From: Clostridia bacterium
GTDB taxonomy: Bacteria; Bacillota; Clostridia; Lachnospirales; Lachnospiraceae
Reading direction: 5' to 3'
Assembly (NCBI GenBank): GCA_026000755.1
Contig: BNZC01000021.1
Location: 1-24,107 of the forward strand
Length of the DNA: 24,107 nt
Both the position numbers and the translations under genes were made by a program. Positions 15,711-24,107 of this stretch are shown here, one piece after another (position 1 is the first letter of the stretch; each line of letters starts with the position of its first letter). The notes under the pieces are model-generated. The model was not told where the DNA came from. It was given only the letters and a program-made list of their open reading frames with translations, and made no database searches.

Positions 15711-16688
15711 ATGACTTACGAAACATTCAAAAAATCTGTGGTAAAAACACTACGTTCTCGGTTCTCACCGGACACCGCCATTACCATTCACACCATTCCC
15801 CGAAATAACGGAAATACTGCCGACGGTCTTACGATTTTAGAGGCAGGCAAAAACATTGCACCAACCCTATATCTAAACGAGTATTACCCCTCTTTGCAAG
15901 GCGGCGAATCCTTTTCGGCACTTTGTTCCCGCTTGTTTTCCGATTACCACAAATACCGTCCTGCTGAAAATATCGATGCTTCATTTTTCTGTGATTTTGG
16001 AAATGTGAAAGAACGCATTGTCTATCGACTCATCCATCGCAAGCGAAATATTGCGCTATTAAAGACCCTGCCCTATATCCCTTTCTTGGATCTGGCAATT
16101 GTCTTTTATTGCCTGGTCAGTACAGGCGAATCCGGCAATGCCACTATCTTAGTCACCAATCCCCACCTTAGTCTTTGGCAAACCGACAAGGTGGAGCTGC
16201 TTCGTCTTGCCAAGCGTAACAGTCCATTTTTGCTCTCCTGCTGTTGCAACGAGCTGTCCGATTTTCTGGGTAAGTCTATTTCTGAAACCGGTGAGGACGG
16301 TCGCTTACTCCGTAATGCAGATACCACCTCTGATGTTCCGGATGGCTCTATTTCTGAAACAGATAAGGAACTGCCAACTTTTCCACTATCTGACAGCATC
16401 CCTTCCCCCATGTACCTGCTTACCAATGAAAGTCGACTCTATGGTGCCGCTTGCATTTTATATCAGGATCTGCTGTCCGATTTGGCGGATCGCCTTTCCT
16501 GTGATTTATACATCCTACCTTGCAGTGTCCATGAAGTGCTTTTACTGCCCGCAAGAGAAGACTGTACCAAGGAACATCTAAACGCCATGATTTTGGACAT
16601 CAATACCAAGCAATTAGAAGAGGGAGAAATACTGTCGGATCACGCCTATTATTACAGCCGAAAAGACAGCAAACTAGGTGCGGCATGA
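15711..16688 (+). CDS. DUF5688 family protein
   Basis: This 325-residue protein resembles the DUF5688 family, common in gut Lachnospiraceae. Recognisable parts are the N-terminal TYETFKKSV helix, NEYYPSLQGGESF near residue 60, the RLIHRKRN-LLKTLPYIPFLDL segment and the C-terminal NESRLYGAACILYQDLL...PCSVHEVLLLP block. Residues about 195-232 are an insertion with a repeated SISET unit, absent from what I recall of the family. AAGGAGG lies just before the ATG. There is no signal peptide or membrane segment. Function is unknown; it is convergent with spo0A, 85 bases away. Confidence 0.72.
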   Translation: MTYETFKKSVVKTLRSRFSPDTAITIHTIPRNNGNTADGLTILEAGKNIAPTLYLNEYYPSLQGGESFSALCSRLFSDYHKYRPAENIDASFFCDFGNVKERIVYRLIHRKRNIALLKTLPYIPFLDLAIVFYCLVSTGESGNATILVTNPHLSLWQTDKVELLRLAKRNSPFLLSCCCNELSDFLGKSISETGEDGRLLRNADTTSDVPDGSISETDKELPTFPLSDSIPSPMYLLTNESRLYGAACILYQDLLSDLADRLSCDLYILPCSVHEVLLLPAREDCTKEHLNAMILDINTKQLEEGEILSDHAYYYSRKDSKLGAA

Positions 16689-16773
16689 ACAAAGGTATCT
16701 TCGTAACATCAAGCCTTAGTCATCACCCTACCCCACAAATTTCCTCTGCACACCTTTAATTCCGCAACTCACC

Positions 16774-17574
16774 TTACGCCAAGCAATACACTTTTTGTTC
16801 CAAACGAATCTTATCTGCAATCAGAGCGATAAATTCCGAGTTCGTGGGCTTCCCTTTCCCATTATGTATGGTATAGCCAAACAAATCGTCAATCGTATCC
16901 ATCTTTCCTCTGCTCCAAGCCACTTCAATTGCATGGCGAATCGCTCGTTCCACACGACTGGGGGTTGTCCGAAATTTTTTAGCAATGGTGGGATACAGGA
17001 TTTTCGTAATGGAGCTTAACATTTCCATGTCAGAAACCGACATCAAAATAGCTTCTCGTAAATACTGGTAGCCTTTGATATGGGCAGGAACGCCAATTTC
17101 ATGGATAACGGCAGTCACTTCCGTTTCTAAATTCCTGCCCTTATCCTCCTTTGCTGTTTCATAGGAACTAAGCACACGCCCCACTGCCTTTGAGGTGCGA
17201 TTTTTCACGTGCTTAATTCGGCTTAGCACCATCTCATTGTCAAAGGGCTTCATGATGTAGTAATCAGCTCCAAGGGCAAAGGCATCCTCTGTAATTGATT
17301 CCTGTCCGACGGCAGTTACCATGATAAATGCAGGGTGTTTTTTAATGTGGGTATCTTTCTTCACCTTGTCCAACACGCCAAGCCCATCCAGTTTGGGCAT
17401 GACAATATCACAAAGCACTACATCCGGTTCCTTGTTCTTAATTAGGGCGTAAGCCTCTTCTCCGTTTTTTGCCATGCCGACCACGCTTAAGTCTTCATCT
17501 TGTTCTACCATTTCACCCAACAAAGTCCGCATTCTTTCGTTATCGTCGGCAATCACCACATTCAGCTTCTCCAA
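16774..17574 (-). CDS. spo0A: sporulation master regulator Spo0A
   Basis: Spo0A is the phosphorelay response regulator that commits the cell to sporulation. The receiver domain (1-125) has the acidic pair Asp10-Asp11, phosphorylated Asp56 in LCDIVMP and Lys in IMKPF. The effector domain (about 150-266) has the conserved DNA-binding helix of the family ([21 protein letters not shown]). Its 266 residues match the usual length. The start is TTG at 17574, with GGAGG 9 bases upstream and no better ATG. Putative 0A boxes lie upstream, consistent with autoregulation. It follows spoIVB on the same strand after 120 bases, the order usual in Firmicutes. Confidence 0.97.
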   Translation of the reverse strand: MEKLNVVIADDNERMRTLLGEMVEQDEDLSVVGMAKNGEEAYALIKNKEPDVVLCDIVMPKLDGLGVLDKVKKDTHIKKHPAFIMVTAVGQESITEDAFALGADYYIMKPFDNEMVLSRIKHVKNRTSKAVGRVLSSYETAKEDKGRNLETEVTAVIHEIGVPAHIKGYQYLREAILMSVSDMEMLSSITKILYPTIAKKFRTTPSRVERAIRHAIEVAWSRGKMDTIDDLFGYTIHNGKGKPTNSEFIALIADKIRLEQKVYCLA

Positions 17575-17607
17575 CCCGCAAATCCTCCTGTCTTTCTTAT
17601 AACCTTA

Positions 17608-17636
17608 ATTATACGGTTCTTTTCACTATATTTCAA
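17608..17636 (-). promoter_or_regulatory. sigma-A-type promoter of spo0A
   Basis: On the minus strand TTGAAA (17636-17631) and TATAAT (17613-17608) are 17 bp apart, about 35 bases before the TTG start. Confidence 0.7.
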
Positions 17637-17676
17637 CTAAAATGTATTTCCAAAATCTGACAAAAGGAAACTCTAT

Positions 17677-17694
17677 TTGTCGAAATTTGTCGGT
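17677..17694. promoter_or_regulatory. tandem 0A boxes upstream of spo0A
   Basis: TTGTCGAAA (17677-17685) is a full 0A box and TTTGTCGG (17686-17693) is a second, weaker one 10 bases on, a helical turn apart. They lie about 40 bases upstream of the spo0A -35 box. Binding by Spo0A-P is inferred. Confidence 0.65.
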
Positions 17695-18966
17695 TCACGG
17701 CATCATATTTTCAATAAAAATCCCATAGCCCTTTGCGGCATCTTGAACAAACACATGGGTAATCGCCCCGATTAATTTTCCATTTTGAATAATCGGGCTT
17801 CCGCTCATGCCCTGCACAATCCCCCCTGTCAAATTCAAAAGTGCAGGATCTATCACCTTAAACTGAATCCCTTTGTTTTCACTGCTGCTGTTAAAGGCTA
17901 TATCCGTAATTACTACTTCATACTCTTTCCGCTCTCCTGAAACGGTGCTGATAATCGTTGCCGCTCCAAGCGCAACGTCCTGCTTCATGCCAATTTCAAG
18001 GGGAGAGGCTTCCTCTAAACCCTCGGGAATGCGTTCTAATTGCCCGTAAATGCCGGATTTTTCATTTCCGGTTACAGTACCAAGACGATGCTTCGCCTGA
18101 TAATCAATGGCTCCCGCAAGCTCCCCGGGCTTTCCCTTTTCTCCCTTTGTAATACCCAAAATATTTGCTTCATATAAGATTCCGTTCTCTAAAGAAATCA
18201 TTTCCCCTGTATCCATATCACTGACAGGATGTCCCAAGGCGGCATAATTTAAGTTGTTTGTATAATAGGTCATGGTACCCACGCCTGCTAAATCGTCCCT
18301 CACCCATATGCCCAGTTTATACTCGCCTGCCCCCGTTTCCACAGGGTGGATCATAAGATGAATAGACTCCTCCCCCCTTACGATACCAAGGTCTATGTCT
18401 GCTCCCCCATATTGATTAATTTTTCGGATAAATTCCTCTTTCCGAAGAACCGCCTCGCCATTTATGGTTTTGATATAATCCCCGCTTTTCATCAAGTGAT
18501 AAGCTGGTTCGTAATTCATACCATCCATACCCGTCACTGCACCTGTGCCAATCACCAAAATCCCGTCCGTCTGCACATAGATTCCTATGGGTGTGCCGCA
18601 GGGAATCACACTTTCTTGGGGTAGCACGGAAACAGGTACCGTTTTCACAGGCAACAGACCAAAAAGCTTACAACTGATGGAAAATTCTCCCTCTGCTTGA
18701 GAACTTAAGGTAAAAGAATCCCGCAGATTTAAGTGAATCCGGGTGGGGTCAATTTCCGTGCTTTGATTGGTAAATACAGGAACGCTCCCCTCCTTTACTT
18801 CCCCCGTAAGCGGGAGTTTCAGATGAAAGCTTTCCTCTCGCCCTGCCACCATGCGGATTTGATCGGGGATTGCATGGAGCAGCGAATGATAGGCAAATAC
18901 AAAAAATAAAAGGGGCAGAAGATATGCCAAGTGCTTCGCATATCGTTGCAGTTTATGAGTAATCAT
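17695..18966 (-). CDS. spoIVB: SpoIVB peptidase
   Basis: SpoIVB is made in the forespore, crosses into the intermembrane space and cleaves SpoIVFA to trigger sigma-K activation in the mother cell. The 423-residue protein has a membrane segment (about 10-32), a PDZ domain (about 125-210) and a serine peptidase domain of the S55 family, with His in AALGHPVSD and the nucleophile in GMSGSP (386-391). GAGGT lies about 9 bases before the ATG. A forespore-type promoter precedes it. It lies directly upstream of spo0A, as in Bacillus and other Clostridia. Nothing in it looks unusual. Confidence 0.94.
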   Translation of the reverse strand: MITHKLQRYAKHLAYLLPLLFFVFAYHSLLHAIPDQIRMVAGREESFHLKLPLTGEVKEGSVPVFTNQSTEIDPTRIHLNLRDSFTLSSQAEGEFSISCKLFGLLPVKTVPVSVLPQESVIPCGTPIGIYVQTDGILVIGTGAVTGMDGMNYEPAYHLMKSGDYIKTINGEAVLRKEEFIRKINQYGGADIDLGIVRGEESIHLMIHPVETGAGEYKLGIWVRDDLAGVGTMTYYTNNLNYAALGHPVSDMDTGEMISLENGILYEANILGITKGEKGKPGELAGAIDYQAKHRLGTVTGNEKSGIYGQLERIPEGLEEASPLEIGMKQDVALGAATIISTVSGERKEYEVVITDIAFNSSSENKGIQFKVIDPALLNLTGGIVQGMSGSPIIQNGKLIGAITHVFVQDAAKGYGIFIENMMP

Positions 18967-19003
18967 AGTTCACATACCTCGTGCTGATTTTTCTTCTTTT
19001 CCT

Positions 19004-19033
19004 TAGTATGTGAAAAATGAGGCATTTCAATCA
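19004..19033 (-). promoter_or_regulatory. forespore (sigma-F/sigma-G type) promoter of spoIVB
   Basis: CATACTA (19010-19004, minus strand) is a perfect sigma-G -10 box. TGATTG (19033-19028) lies 17 bp upstream and matches TGAATA at 4 of 6 positions. The gene it serves is forespore-specific in B. subtilis. Confidence 0.65.
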
Positions 19034-19058
19034 GAATTTTTATTACTATTTACGGTTG

Positions 19059-19261
19059 GTTTGAGTGTTACTATTCACGGTTGAACCGTTCCGAGAGGCG
19101 TTTTTCGAAGAAAAACCCGATTAAGTCATGCGCCAAATCGCATTTTTTTGCGATTAAGCCCTGTACTCTAGGGCGATACTTACCGAACGTTCTTTGTTCG
19201 GTAAGGTGTCCCGTGCATAATTGTTACTATTCACAGGAACTGTGAATAGTAACGTTTGAGT
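19059..19261. mobile_element. 187-bp MITE with target duplication (element 19067-19253)
   Basis: The ends are inverted repeats: GTTACTATTCAC at 19067-19078 and its complement at 19242-19253. Both are flanked by the same 8-base direct repeat, GTTTGAGT (19059-19066 and 19254-19261), a target site duplication. The element has no coding capacity. It contains a chain of hairpins: 19100-19116 (7-bp stem), 19136-19155 (7-bp), 19158-19174 (5-bp), 19179-19205 (10-bp) and a perfect 14-bp stem at 19223-19253 that includes the right end. Such a structure could also be transcribed as a folded RNA or act as a terminator. It must be moved by a transposase encoded elsewhere. Confidence 0.8.
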
Positions 19262-19279
19262 ATCTCTAAGAACAAAAAA

Positions 19280-19314
19280 ACGAGCATCCCCTTTTTATCT
19301 TTTGGATTGCCCGT
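19280..19314 (-). terminator. terminator of mreB
   Basis: On the minus strand ACGGGCAATCC pairs with GGGATGCTCGT, with one G-U pair and a bulge. A run of seven T bases follows. It lies 30 bases after the mreB stop. Confidence 0.7.
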
Positions 19315-19344
19315 TTTTCTCCCTATTTCAACCAAGGCACAGAC

Positions 19345-20337
19345 CTACTCCATCCGCTCCCCTGCCAAAAATTCTACATATTTTCCTGTTCCGATTGCCA
19401 CGCAGGTCATAGGCTCTTCCGCTGTTAAGGTATTGATACCTGTCCGATCTTCAATCAGTTCTTCCAAGCCGCGCAACAATGCTCCGCCTCCTGTCAGCAC
19501 AATGCCTCGATCTGCCACATCGGCAGCCAATTCGGGGGGGGTCTTTTCCAATACGCTGTGTACTGCTTCTACAATCTGTACCGTAGCTTCTCTTAATGCC
19601 TCTTCTGTTTCCTCGGAAGATACGGATACCGTCTTAGGAAGTCCTGTTACCAAGTTTCTTCCCCTTACGTCCATGGTTTCATTTTGTGCCAAGGGAAAGC
19701 AAGTTCCGATTTTAATCTTAATGTCCTCTGCGGTACGTTCTCCGATTAGGAGGTTGTGTTTTTTACGCATGAAACGAACGATGGCCTCATCAAAGTCATC
19801 TCCTGCAATCTTAATAGAAGTACTGACCACGGTGCCGCCCAAAGAAATCACGGCAATGTCCGCCGTACCACCGCCTATATCTACAATCATGTTCCCACAG
19901 GGTTTTGCAATATCAATGCCTGCACCAATGGCAGCCGCAATGGGTTCTTCAATAATAGAAACCTCTCTTGCTCCCGCCTGATAGGTTGCATCCTCTACCG
20001 CTTTCTTCTCCACTTCCGTAGCACCGCTGGGCACACAGACACTGATTCTGGGCTTGCGGAAACTCTTCTTCCCCAAGGCTTTCTGAATAAAATACTTAAT
20101 CATCTTCTCGGTTACGGTATAATCCGAAATCACCCCTTGACGTAACGGTCTTACCGCCACGATGTTACCGGGAGTTCTTCCCAACATCATTCTCGCCTCT
20201 TCGCCAATGGCTTTTATTTTATTCGTATCGCGGTCAAATGCCACCACCGACGGCTCCTTTAAGACCACACCTTTTCCTCTGATATAAACCAAGATACTTG
20301 CTGTTCCCAAATCAATCCCAATATCCGTTGAAACCAT
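19345..20337 (-). CDS. mreB: rod-shape-determining protein MreB
   Basis: MreB is the bacterial actin that organises sidewall synthesis. The 330-residue product has the phosphate-1 motif DIGIDLGTAS, the phosphate-2 motif MIVDIGGGTADIAVI and the adenosine motif GIVLTGGGALLRGLEE. ATG 20337 is chosen because AGAGAGG lies 9 bases upstream and the protein then begins MVSTDIGIDLG, as the family does; a GTG 27 bases earlier lacks support. mreC and mreD do not follow it; the next gene downstream is spoIVB. A C8 tract (G8 on the plus strand, 19534-19541) lies in the codons for Thr-Pro-Pro. The frame is intact. Confidence 0.95.
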   Translation of the reverse strand: MVSTDIGIDLGTASILVYIRGKGVVLKEPSVVAFDRDTNKIKAIGEEARMMLGRTPGNIVAVRPLRQGVISDYTVTEKMIKYFIQKALGKKSFRKPRISVCVPSGATEVEKKAVEDATYQAGAREVSIIEEPIAAAIGAGIDIAKPCGNMIVDIGGGTADIAVISLGGTVVSTSIKIAGDDFDEAIVRFMRKKHNLLIGERTAEDIKIKIGTCFPLAQNETMDVRGRNLVTGLPKTVSVSSEETEEALREATVQIVEAVHSVLEKTPPELAADVADRGIVLTGGGALLRGLEELIEDRTGINTLTAEEPMTCVAIGTGKYVEFLAGERME

Positions 20338-20472
20338 CTGCTTGTCCCTCTCTTTATATGCCACACACTTTTTTCATAATAGCAATTTGACTAATAATCT
20401 GCTTCCTTGATTCTTGTCCGCTCATTGCGGATAATGCAATGGAAAATAGATAAAAATAACCCACTCCCCTTT

Positions 20473-20500
20473 ATTATATACTATCCACCTTTTTTTTCAA
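20473..20500 (-). promoter_or_regulatory. promoter of mreB
   Basis: On the minus strand TTGAAA (20500-20495) and TATAAT (20478-20473) are 16 bp apart. The leader to the mreB ATG is about 130 bases and shows no structure that I can assign. Confidence 0.65.
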
Positions 20501-20545
20501 GCCCTTTTCAGACATTTCACGATTTTTCTGTGATAAATTTTTGTT

Positions 20546-23386
20546 TTATGATTTTTCCAGCAATTTTTTGACAAACTGCCCCGTATAGGATTCCGGAATC
20601 TTTGCGATTTCCTCCGGTGTACCCTCTGCAATCACCATGCCGCCGCCGTCGCCCCCCTCCGGGCCCATGTCGATAATGTAATCCGCCGTCTTAATCACGT
20701 CTAAATTATGCTCAATGACCACCAAGGTATTTCCGCCGTCACACAGCCTTTGTAAAATTTCCGTCAATTTATGCACATCTGCAAAATGCAGTCCTGTGGT
20801 GGGTTCGTCTAAAATGTAAATGGTCTTTCCCGTACTCCGTTTGCTTAACTCTGTCGCCAGTTTAATCCGCTGTGCTTCCCCTCCCGATAAGGTGGTAGAG
20901 GGTTGCCCTAATTTTACATAAGAAAGTCCCACATCATGCAAGGTTTGGATTTTACGCAACACGGAAGGAACATTTTCAAAAAATTCTACCGCTTCCTCCA
21001 CCGTCATATCAAGGACATCGTAAATATTTTTCCCTTTATACTTCACCTCTAAGGTTTCCCTGTTGTAACGCTTGCCCCCGCAGATCTCACAAGGCACATA
21101 CACATCAGGCAAAAAGTGCATTTCAATCTTTAAGACACCGTCACCGGAGCAAGCCTCACAGCGACCGCCTTTGACATTGAAGCTGAAACGCCCTTTCTTA
21201 TAACCCTTTGCCTTGGCATCCGGAGTCATGGTAAATAAATCCCGAATCAGATCAAAGACCCCGGTATAGGTGGCAGGATTGGAACGTGGGGTACGGCCGA
21301 TAGGCGACTGGTCAATGTCAATGACTTTATCCAGTTGTTCAATCCCCTCCATTGCCTTATGCTTTCCGGGTATGGTATGGGCACGGTTCAAATCTCTGGC
21401 AAGACGTTTGTATAAAATCTCATTGGTAAGAGAACTTTTTCCGGAACCGGACACCCCGGTAATGCAGGTCATAACACCCAGGGGAATTTCTACATTCACA
21501 TTCTTTAGATTATTTTCCCTTGCACCCTTGATTTTCAGATAGGCGGAGGACACACGGCGTATTTCCGGCACGGGAATTTTCATTCGTCCGCTTAAATAAG
21601 CCCCTGTAATGGATTCCGGCACCGCCATAATATCCGCAGCCGTTCCTTGGGCGACAAGAGTCCCTCCATGAAAACCTGCACCGGGACCAATATCTACAAT
21701 GTGATCCGCCGCCATCATGGTATCCTCGTCATGCTCCACCACAATGAGAGTATTCCCCAATTTTTTCAGGTTTTGCAAGGCATTTAATAGCTTATCGTTA
21801 TCCCTCTGGTGCAGTCCGATACTCGGCTCATCTAAAATATATGCCACCCCCACAAGCCCCGATCCGATTTGGGTAGCCAAGCGAATCCGCTGTGCCTCCC
21901 CTCCCGATAAGGAAGCGGTGGCTCTTGCCAAGGTCAAATACTCCAAACCCACATCTAACAAAAATCCAATTCTGGCACGGATTTCTTTTAAGACCTGTTC
22001 TCCGATAAATTGTTGATGTTCGCTTAAATTTAAGTCCTTAATAAAATCCTGCAAGTTACGCAAGGACAGTTCCGTCAACTCATGGATATTCTTTTCTCCC
22101 ACGGTGACAGCCAAGGATTCCTTTTTCAGCCGCTGTCCGCCGCAATCCTTACAAGGGGTAATCCGCATGAAATTCTCGTATTCCCGTTTCATGGTATCCG
22201 AAAAGGTTTCCCGATAACGCCGTTCTACATTTTTAATTAAGCCCTCAAATGCCACATCGTAAACGCCCTCGCCTCGCTGCCCTTTGTAGGCAACCTTTAA
22301 TTCCACACCCTTGGTTCCGTTAATAATGAGGTCTTGTATTTCCGGGCTTAAGTCTTCATAGGGGGTGTTAAGGTCAAAGTTATACTCCTCGGCAAGAGAA
22401 CGGAGCATGGCATTGGTAAAGCTCTTCGGGTCAGAAGAAGACTGCCAACCCATAACACAAATCGCCCCCCCCGACAAGCTTACGCTCTTATCCGGAATCA
22501 TCAAATCCTCATCAAATTCCATCTTATAGCCCAAGCCAAAACAGGTCGGACAGGCTCCAAAGGGATTGTTAAAGGAGAAGCTGCGGGGTTCAATTTCATC
22601 CATACTGCTCCCGTCATCCGGACAGGTGAAACTCCTTGAAAAACGGATTGGCTCTCCCCCGATGACATCTACCGTTAAAAGTCCTTCTGCTAATTCCATG
22701 CAAGTTTCAATGGAATCCGTCAGGCGTTTTTCTATGCCCGCCTTTACCACAAGACGGTCGATTACAATGTCGATATTGTGCTTCTTGTTTTTATCTAATT
22801 GGATTTCTTCCGTCAACTCATAAGTGCTGCCATCCGCTTGTATGCGTACATAACCGCTGCGTTTCGCCTGTTCAAAAATCTTTTGATGGGTACCCTTACG
22901 CCCTCTTACCACAGGTGCCAGAAGTTGGATTTTTGTACCTTCCTGCAATAGCATGATGTGATCCACCATCTGATCCACGGTCTGGCGTTTGATTTCCTTG
23001 CCGCATTTCGGGCAATGGGGAATGCCCACCCTTGCGTACAACAAGCGTAAATGATCGTAAATCTCCGTCACCGTTCCCACCGTGGAGCGAGGGTTGCGGT
23101 TGGTGGATTTCTGGTCAATGGAAATCGCAGGCGATAGGCCGTCAATCTGCTCCACATCCGGCTTTTCCATTTGCCCCAAAAACTGCCTTGCATATGAGGA
23201 CAAGGACTCCATGTAACGCCGCTGTCCTTCTGCGTAAATGGTATCAAAAGCAAGGGAGGATTTTCCCGAACCGGAAAGCCCTGTTAGGACTACAAATTCG
23301 TTCCGCGGAATATTTACGTTTAAGTGCTTTAGGTTGTGTTCATTTGCACCCCGTATTTTGATGTATGATTTTTCTGTCTGTGCCAT
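20546..23386 (-). CDS. uvrA: excinuclease ABC subunit UvrA
   Basis: UvrA is the damage-recognition ATPase of nucleotide excision repair and loads UvrB. The 946-residue length is normal. It has two ABC modules, with Walker A motifs [14 protein letters not shown] and [15 protein letters not shown] and two LSGGEAQRI signatures, and zinc-binding [22 protein letters not shown] and [14 protein letters not shown] segments. ATG 23386 has AAAGGA 6 bases upstream; a TTG 24 bases earlier has none. It follows uvrB on the same strand after 93 bases, probably one operon. A G8 tract lies in its glycine codons (22465-22472). Confidence 0.97.
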   Translation of the reverse strand: MAQTEKSYIKIRGANEHNLKHLNVNIPRNEFVVLTGLSGSGKSSLAFDTIYAEGQRRYMESLSSYARQFLGQMEKPDVEQIDGLSPAISIDQKSTNRNPRSTVGTVTEIYDHLRLLYARVGIPHCPKCGKEIKRQTVDQMVDHIMLLQEGTKIQLLAPVVRGRKGTHQKIFEQAKRSGYVRIQADGSTYELTEEIQLDKNKKHNIDIVIDRLVVKAGIEKRLTDSIETCMELAEGLLTVDVIGGEPIRFSRSFTCPDDGSSMDEIEPRSFSFNNPFGACPTCFGLGYKMEFDEDLMIPDKSVSLSGGAICVMGWQSSSDPKSFTNAMLRSLAEEYNFDLNTPYEDLSPEIQDLIINGTKGVELKVAYKGQRGEGVYDVAFEGLIKNVERRYRETFSDTMKREYENFMRITPCKDCGGQRLKKESLAVTVGEKNIHELTELSLRNLQDFIKDLNLSEHQQFIGEQVLKEIRARIGFLLDVGLEYLTLARATASLSGGEAQRIRLATQIGSGLVGVAYILDEPSIGLHQRDNDKLLNALQNLKKLGNTLIVVEHDEDTMMAADHIVDIGPGAGFHGGTLVAQGTAADIMAVPESITGAYLSGRMKIPVPEIRRVSSAYLKIKGARENNLKNVNVEIPLGVMTCITGVSGSGKSSLTNEILYKRLARDLNRAHTIPGKHKAMEGIEQLDKVIDIDQSPIGRTPRSNPATYTGVFDLIRDLFTMTPDAKAKGYKKGRFSFNVKGGRCEACSGDGVLKIEMHFLPDVYVPCEICGGKRYNRETLEVKYKGKNIYDVLDMTVEEAVEFFENVPSVLRKIQTLHDVGLSYVKLGQPSTTLSGGEAQRIKLATELSKRSTGKTIYILDEPTTGLHFADVHKLTEILQRLCDGGNTLVVIEHNLDVIKTADYIIDMGPEGGDGGGMVIAEGTPEEIAKIPESYTGQFVKKLLEKS

Positions 23387-23479
23387 ATGGTATCCTTTCC
23401 AAACCGTCAAAACTCATATTTTTTGACAGTCCGAATCCTTCTATTTATCTTCCTGTATCTTAATCATTCTTTATTCCTT

Positions 23480-24107
23480 TTATTCCATATCCCTCAACAT
23501 CGTCTTTAACTTTATCATTTGATCCCTCAACTCCGCCGCCGTTTCAAAATCCAATTCCGTAGCAGCTTTCTGCATTCTTTTCTGCACTTTTTCCAGCAGT
23601 TTTTTCAATTCTTTCTTGCTCATGGATTCGGGATCTTTCTTAAATTCATAACTTTCTTTTGCCACCTTTTGGGAAATGCTGATGACATCCCGCACGGCTT
23701 TTTCAATGGTCTTTGGCGTAATGCCATGCTTTTTATTATAAGCCTCTTGAATCTTCCTGCGGCGTTTCGTTTCATCCAGGGCAACCCGCATGGAGTCGGT
23801 AATCTTATCCGCATACATCAGAACACGCCCTTTGTCATTTCTGGCGGCTCGCCCTATGGTCTGAATCAAAGAGGTTTGAGAACGCAAAAATCCCTCCTTG
23901 TCCGCATCTAAAATCGCCACCAAAGTAACCTCCGGTATGTCAAGCCCCTCTCGCAAAAGGTTGATACCCACCAAAACATCAAATATATCCAGACGCAAAT
24001 CCCGAATAATTTCCGCTCGCTCCAAGGTGTCAATGTCAGAATGCAGGTATTTTACCCGAATGCCGATTTCCCGCATATAGGCGGTCAAATCCTCCGCCAT
24101 ACGCTTG
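23480..24107 (-). CDS. uvrB: excinuclease ABC subunit UvrB, C-terminal part (cut by window end)
   Basis: The frame is open to the window edge and begins within KRMAEDLT, the usual UvrB helicase segment, so this is the 3' part of a gene running off the window. Visible are helicase motif V ([20 protein letters not shown]), motif VI (QTIGRAARN) and the C-terminal UVR domain (about the last 40 residues), which contacts UvrC. About two thirds of the protein is missing. UvrB verifies the lesion after loading by UvrA, the next gene. Confidence 0.96.
   Translation of the reverse strand, partial: KRMAEDLTAYMREIGIRVKYLHSDIDTLERAEIIRDLRLDIFDVLVGINLLREGLDIPEVTLVAILDADKEGFLRSQTSLIQTIGRAARNDKGRVLMYADKITDSMRVALDETKRRRKIQEAYNKKHGITPKTIEKAVRDVISISQKVAKESYEFKKDPESMSKKELKKLLEKVQKRMQKAATELDFETAAELRDQMIKLKTMLRDME

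Overview
The window looks like chromosome of an anaerobic, spore-forming member of the Clostridia, most likely Lachnospirales or a close relative. The evidence is a Spo0A and SpoIVB pair, a clostridial Rex–AdhE fermentation unit, an [FeFe]-hydrogenase-like sensor, a DUF5688 protein, and AGGAGG-type ribosome binding sites throughout. Taxonomy is inferred from gene content only. No tRNA, rRNA or CRISPR array was seen.

Layout. (1) 1-127: probable end of a mobile element on the minus strand, with short repeats. (2) 164-7196, plus strand: one tightly packed operon of rex, adhE, an APH-fold kinase-like gene, a HydS-type hydrogenase/PAS sensor and a PP2C/SpoIIE-type phosphatase. It has a consensus promoter followed by a 36-bp perfect palindrome that fits a divergent Rex operator. 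(3) 7200-12180: an accessory stretch with a HEPN/MNT pair, two membrane-anchored DUF4230-like proteins on the minus strand, a divergent AlbA/ATPase regulator, two degraded small minus-strand reading frames, and a BrnTA module whose toxin gene has lost its middle. (4) 12220-14877: a type IIA Ca2+-type P-ATPase. (5) 14878-16688: an orphan MerR-type promoter, an internally deleted IS5-like element, a strong terminator and a DUF5688 gene. (6) 16774-24107, all minus strand: the core genes uvrB (partial), uvrA, mreB, spoIVB and spo0A, with a 187-bp MITE carrying an 8-bp target duplication between mreB and spoIVB.

How the genes may work together. Rex senses NADH/NAD+ and AdhE consumes NADH to make ethanol. 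HydS has the architecture of a putative H2 sensor: ferredoxin domain, H-cluster domain, FeS domain, PAS, then a coiled coil with no histidine kinase. It is translationally coupled to a SpoIIE-like phosphatase and sits after a kinase-fold protein. The operon therefore appears to join NADH sensing, H2 sensing and a phospho-switch to the main alternative NADH sink. HydS-type sensors beside phosphatases and kinases are known; the single-operon arrangement with Rex and AdhE, and the target of the switch, are the most interesting points here.

Other unusual features are homopolymeric G8 and G9 tracts in a promoter spacer and in several genes, a TTG start for spo0A, a promoter that would make brnT leaderless, and a MITE and an IS remnant that share end sequences.
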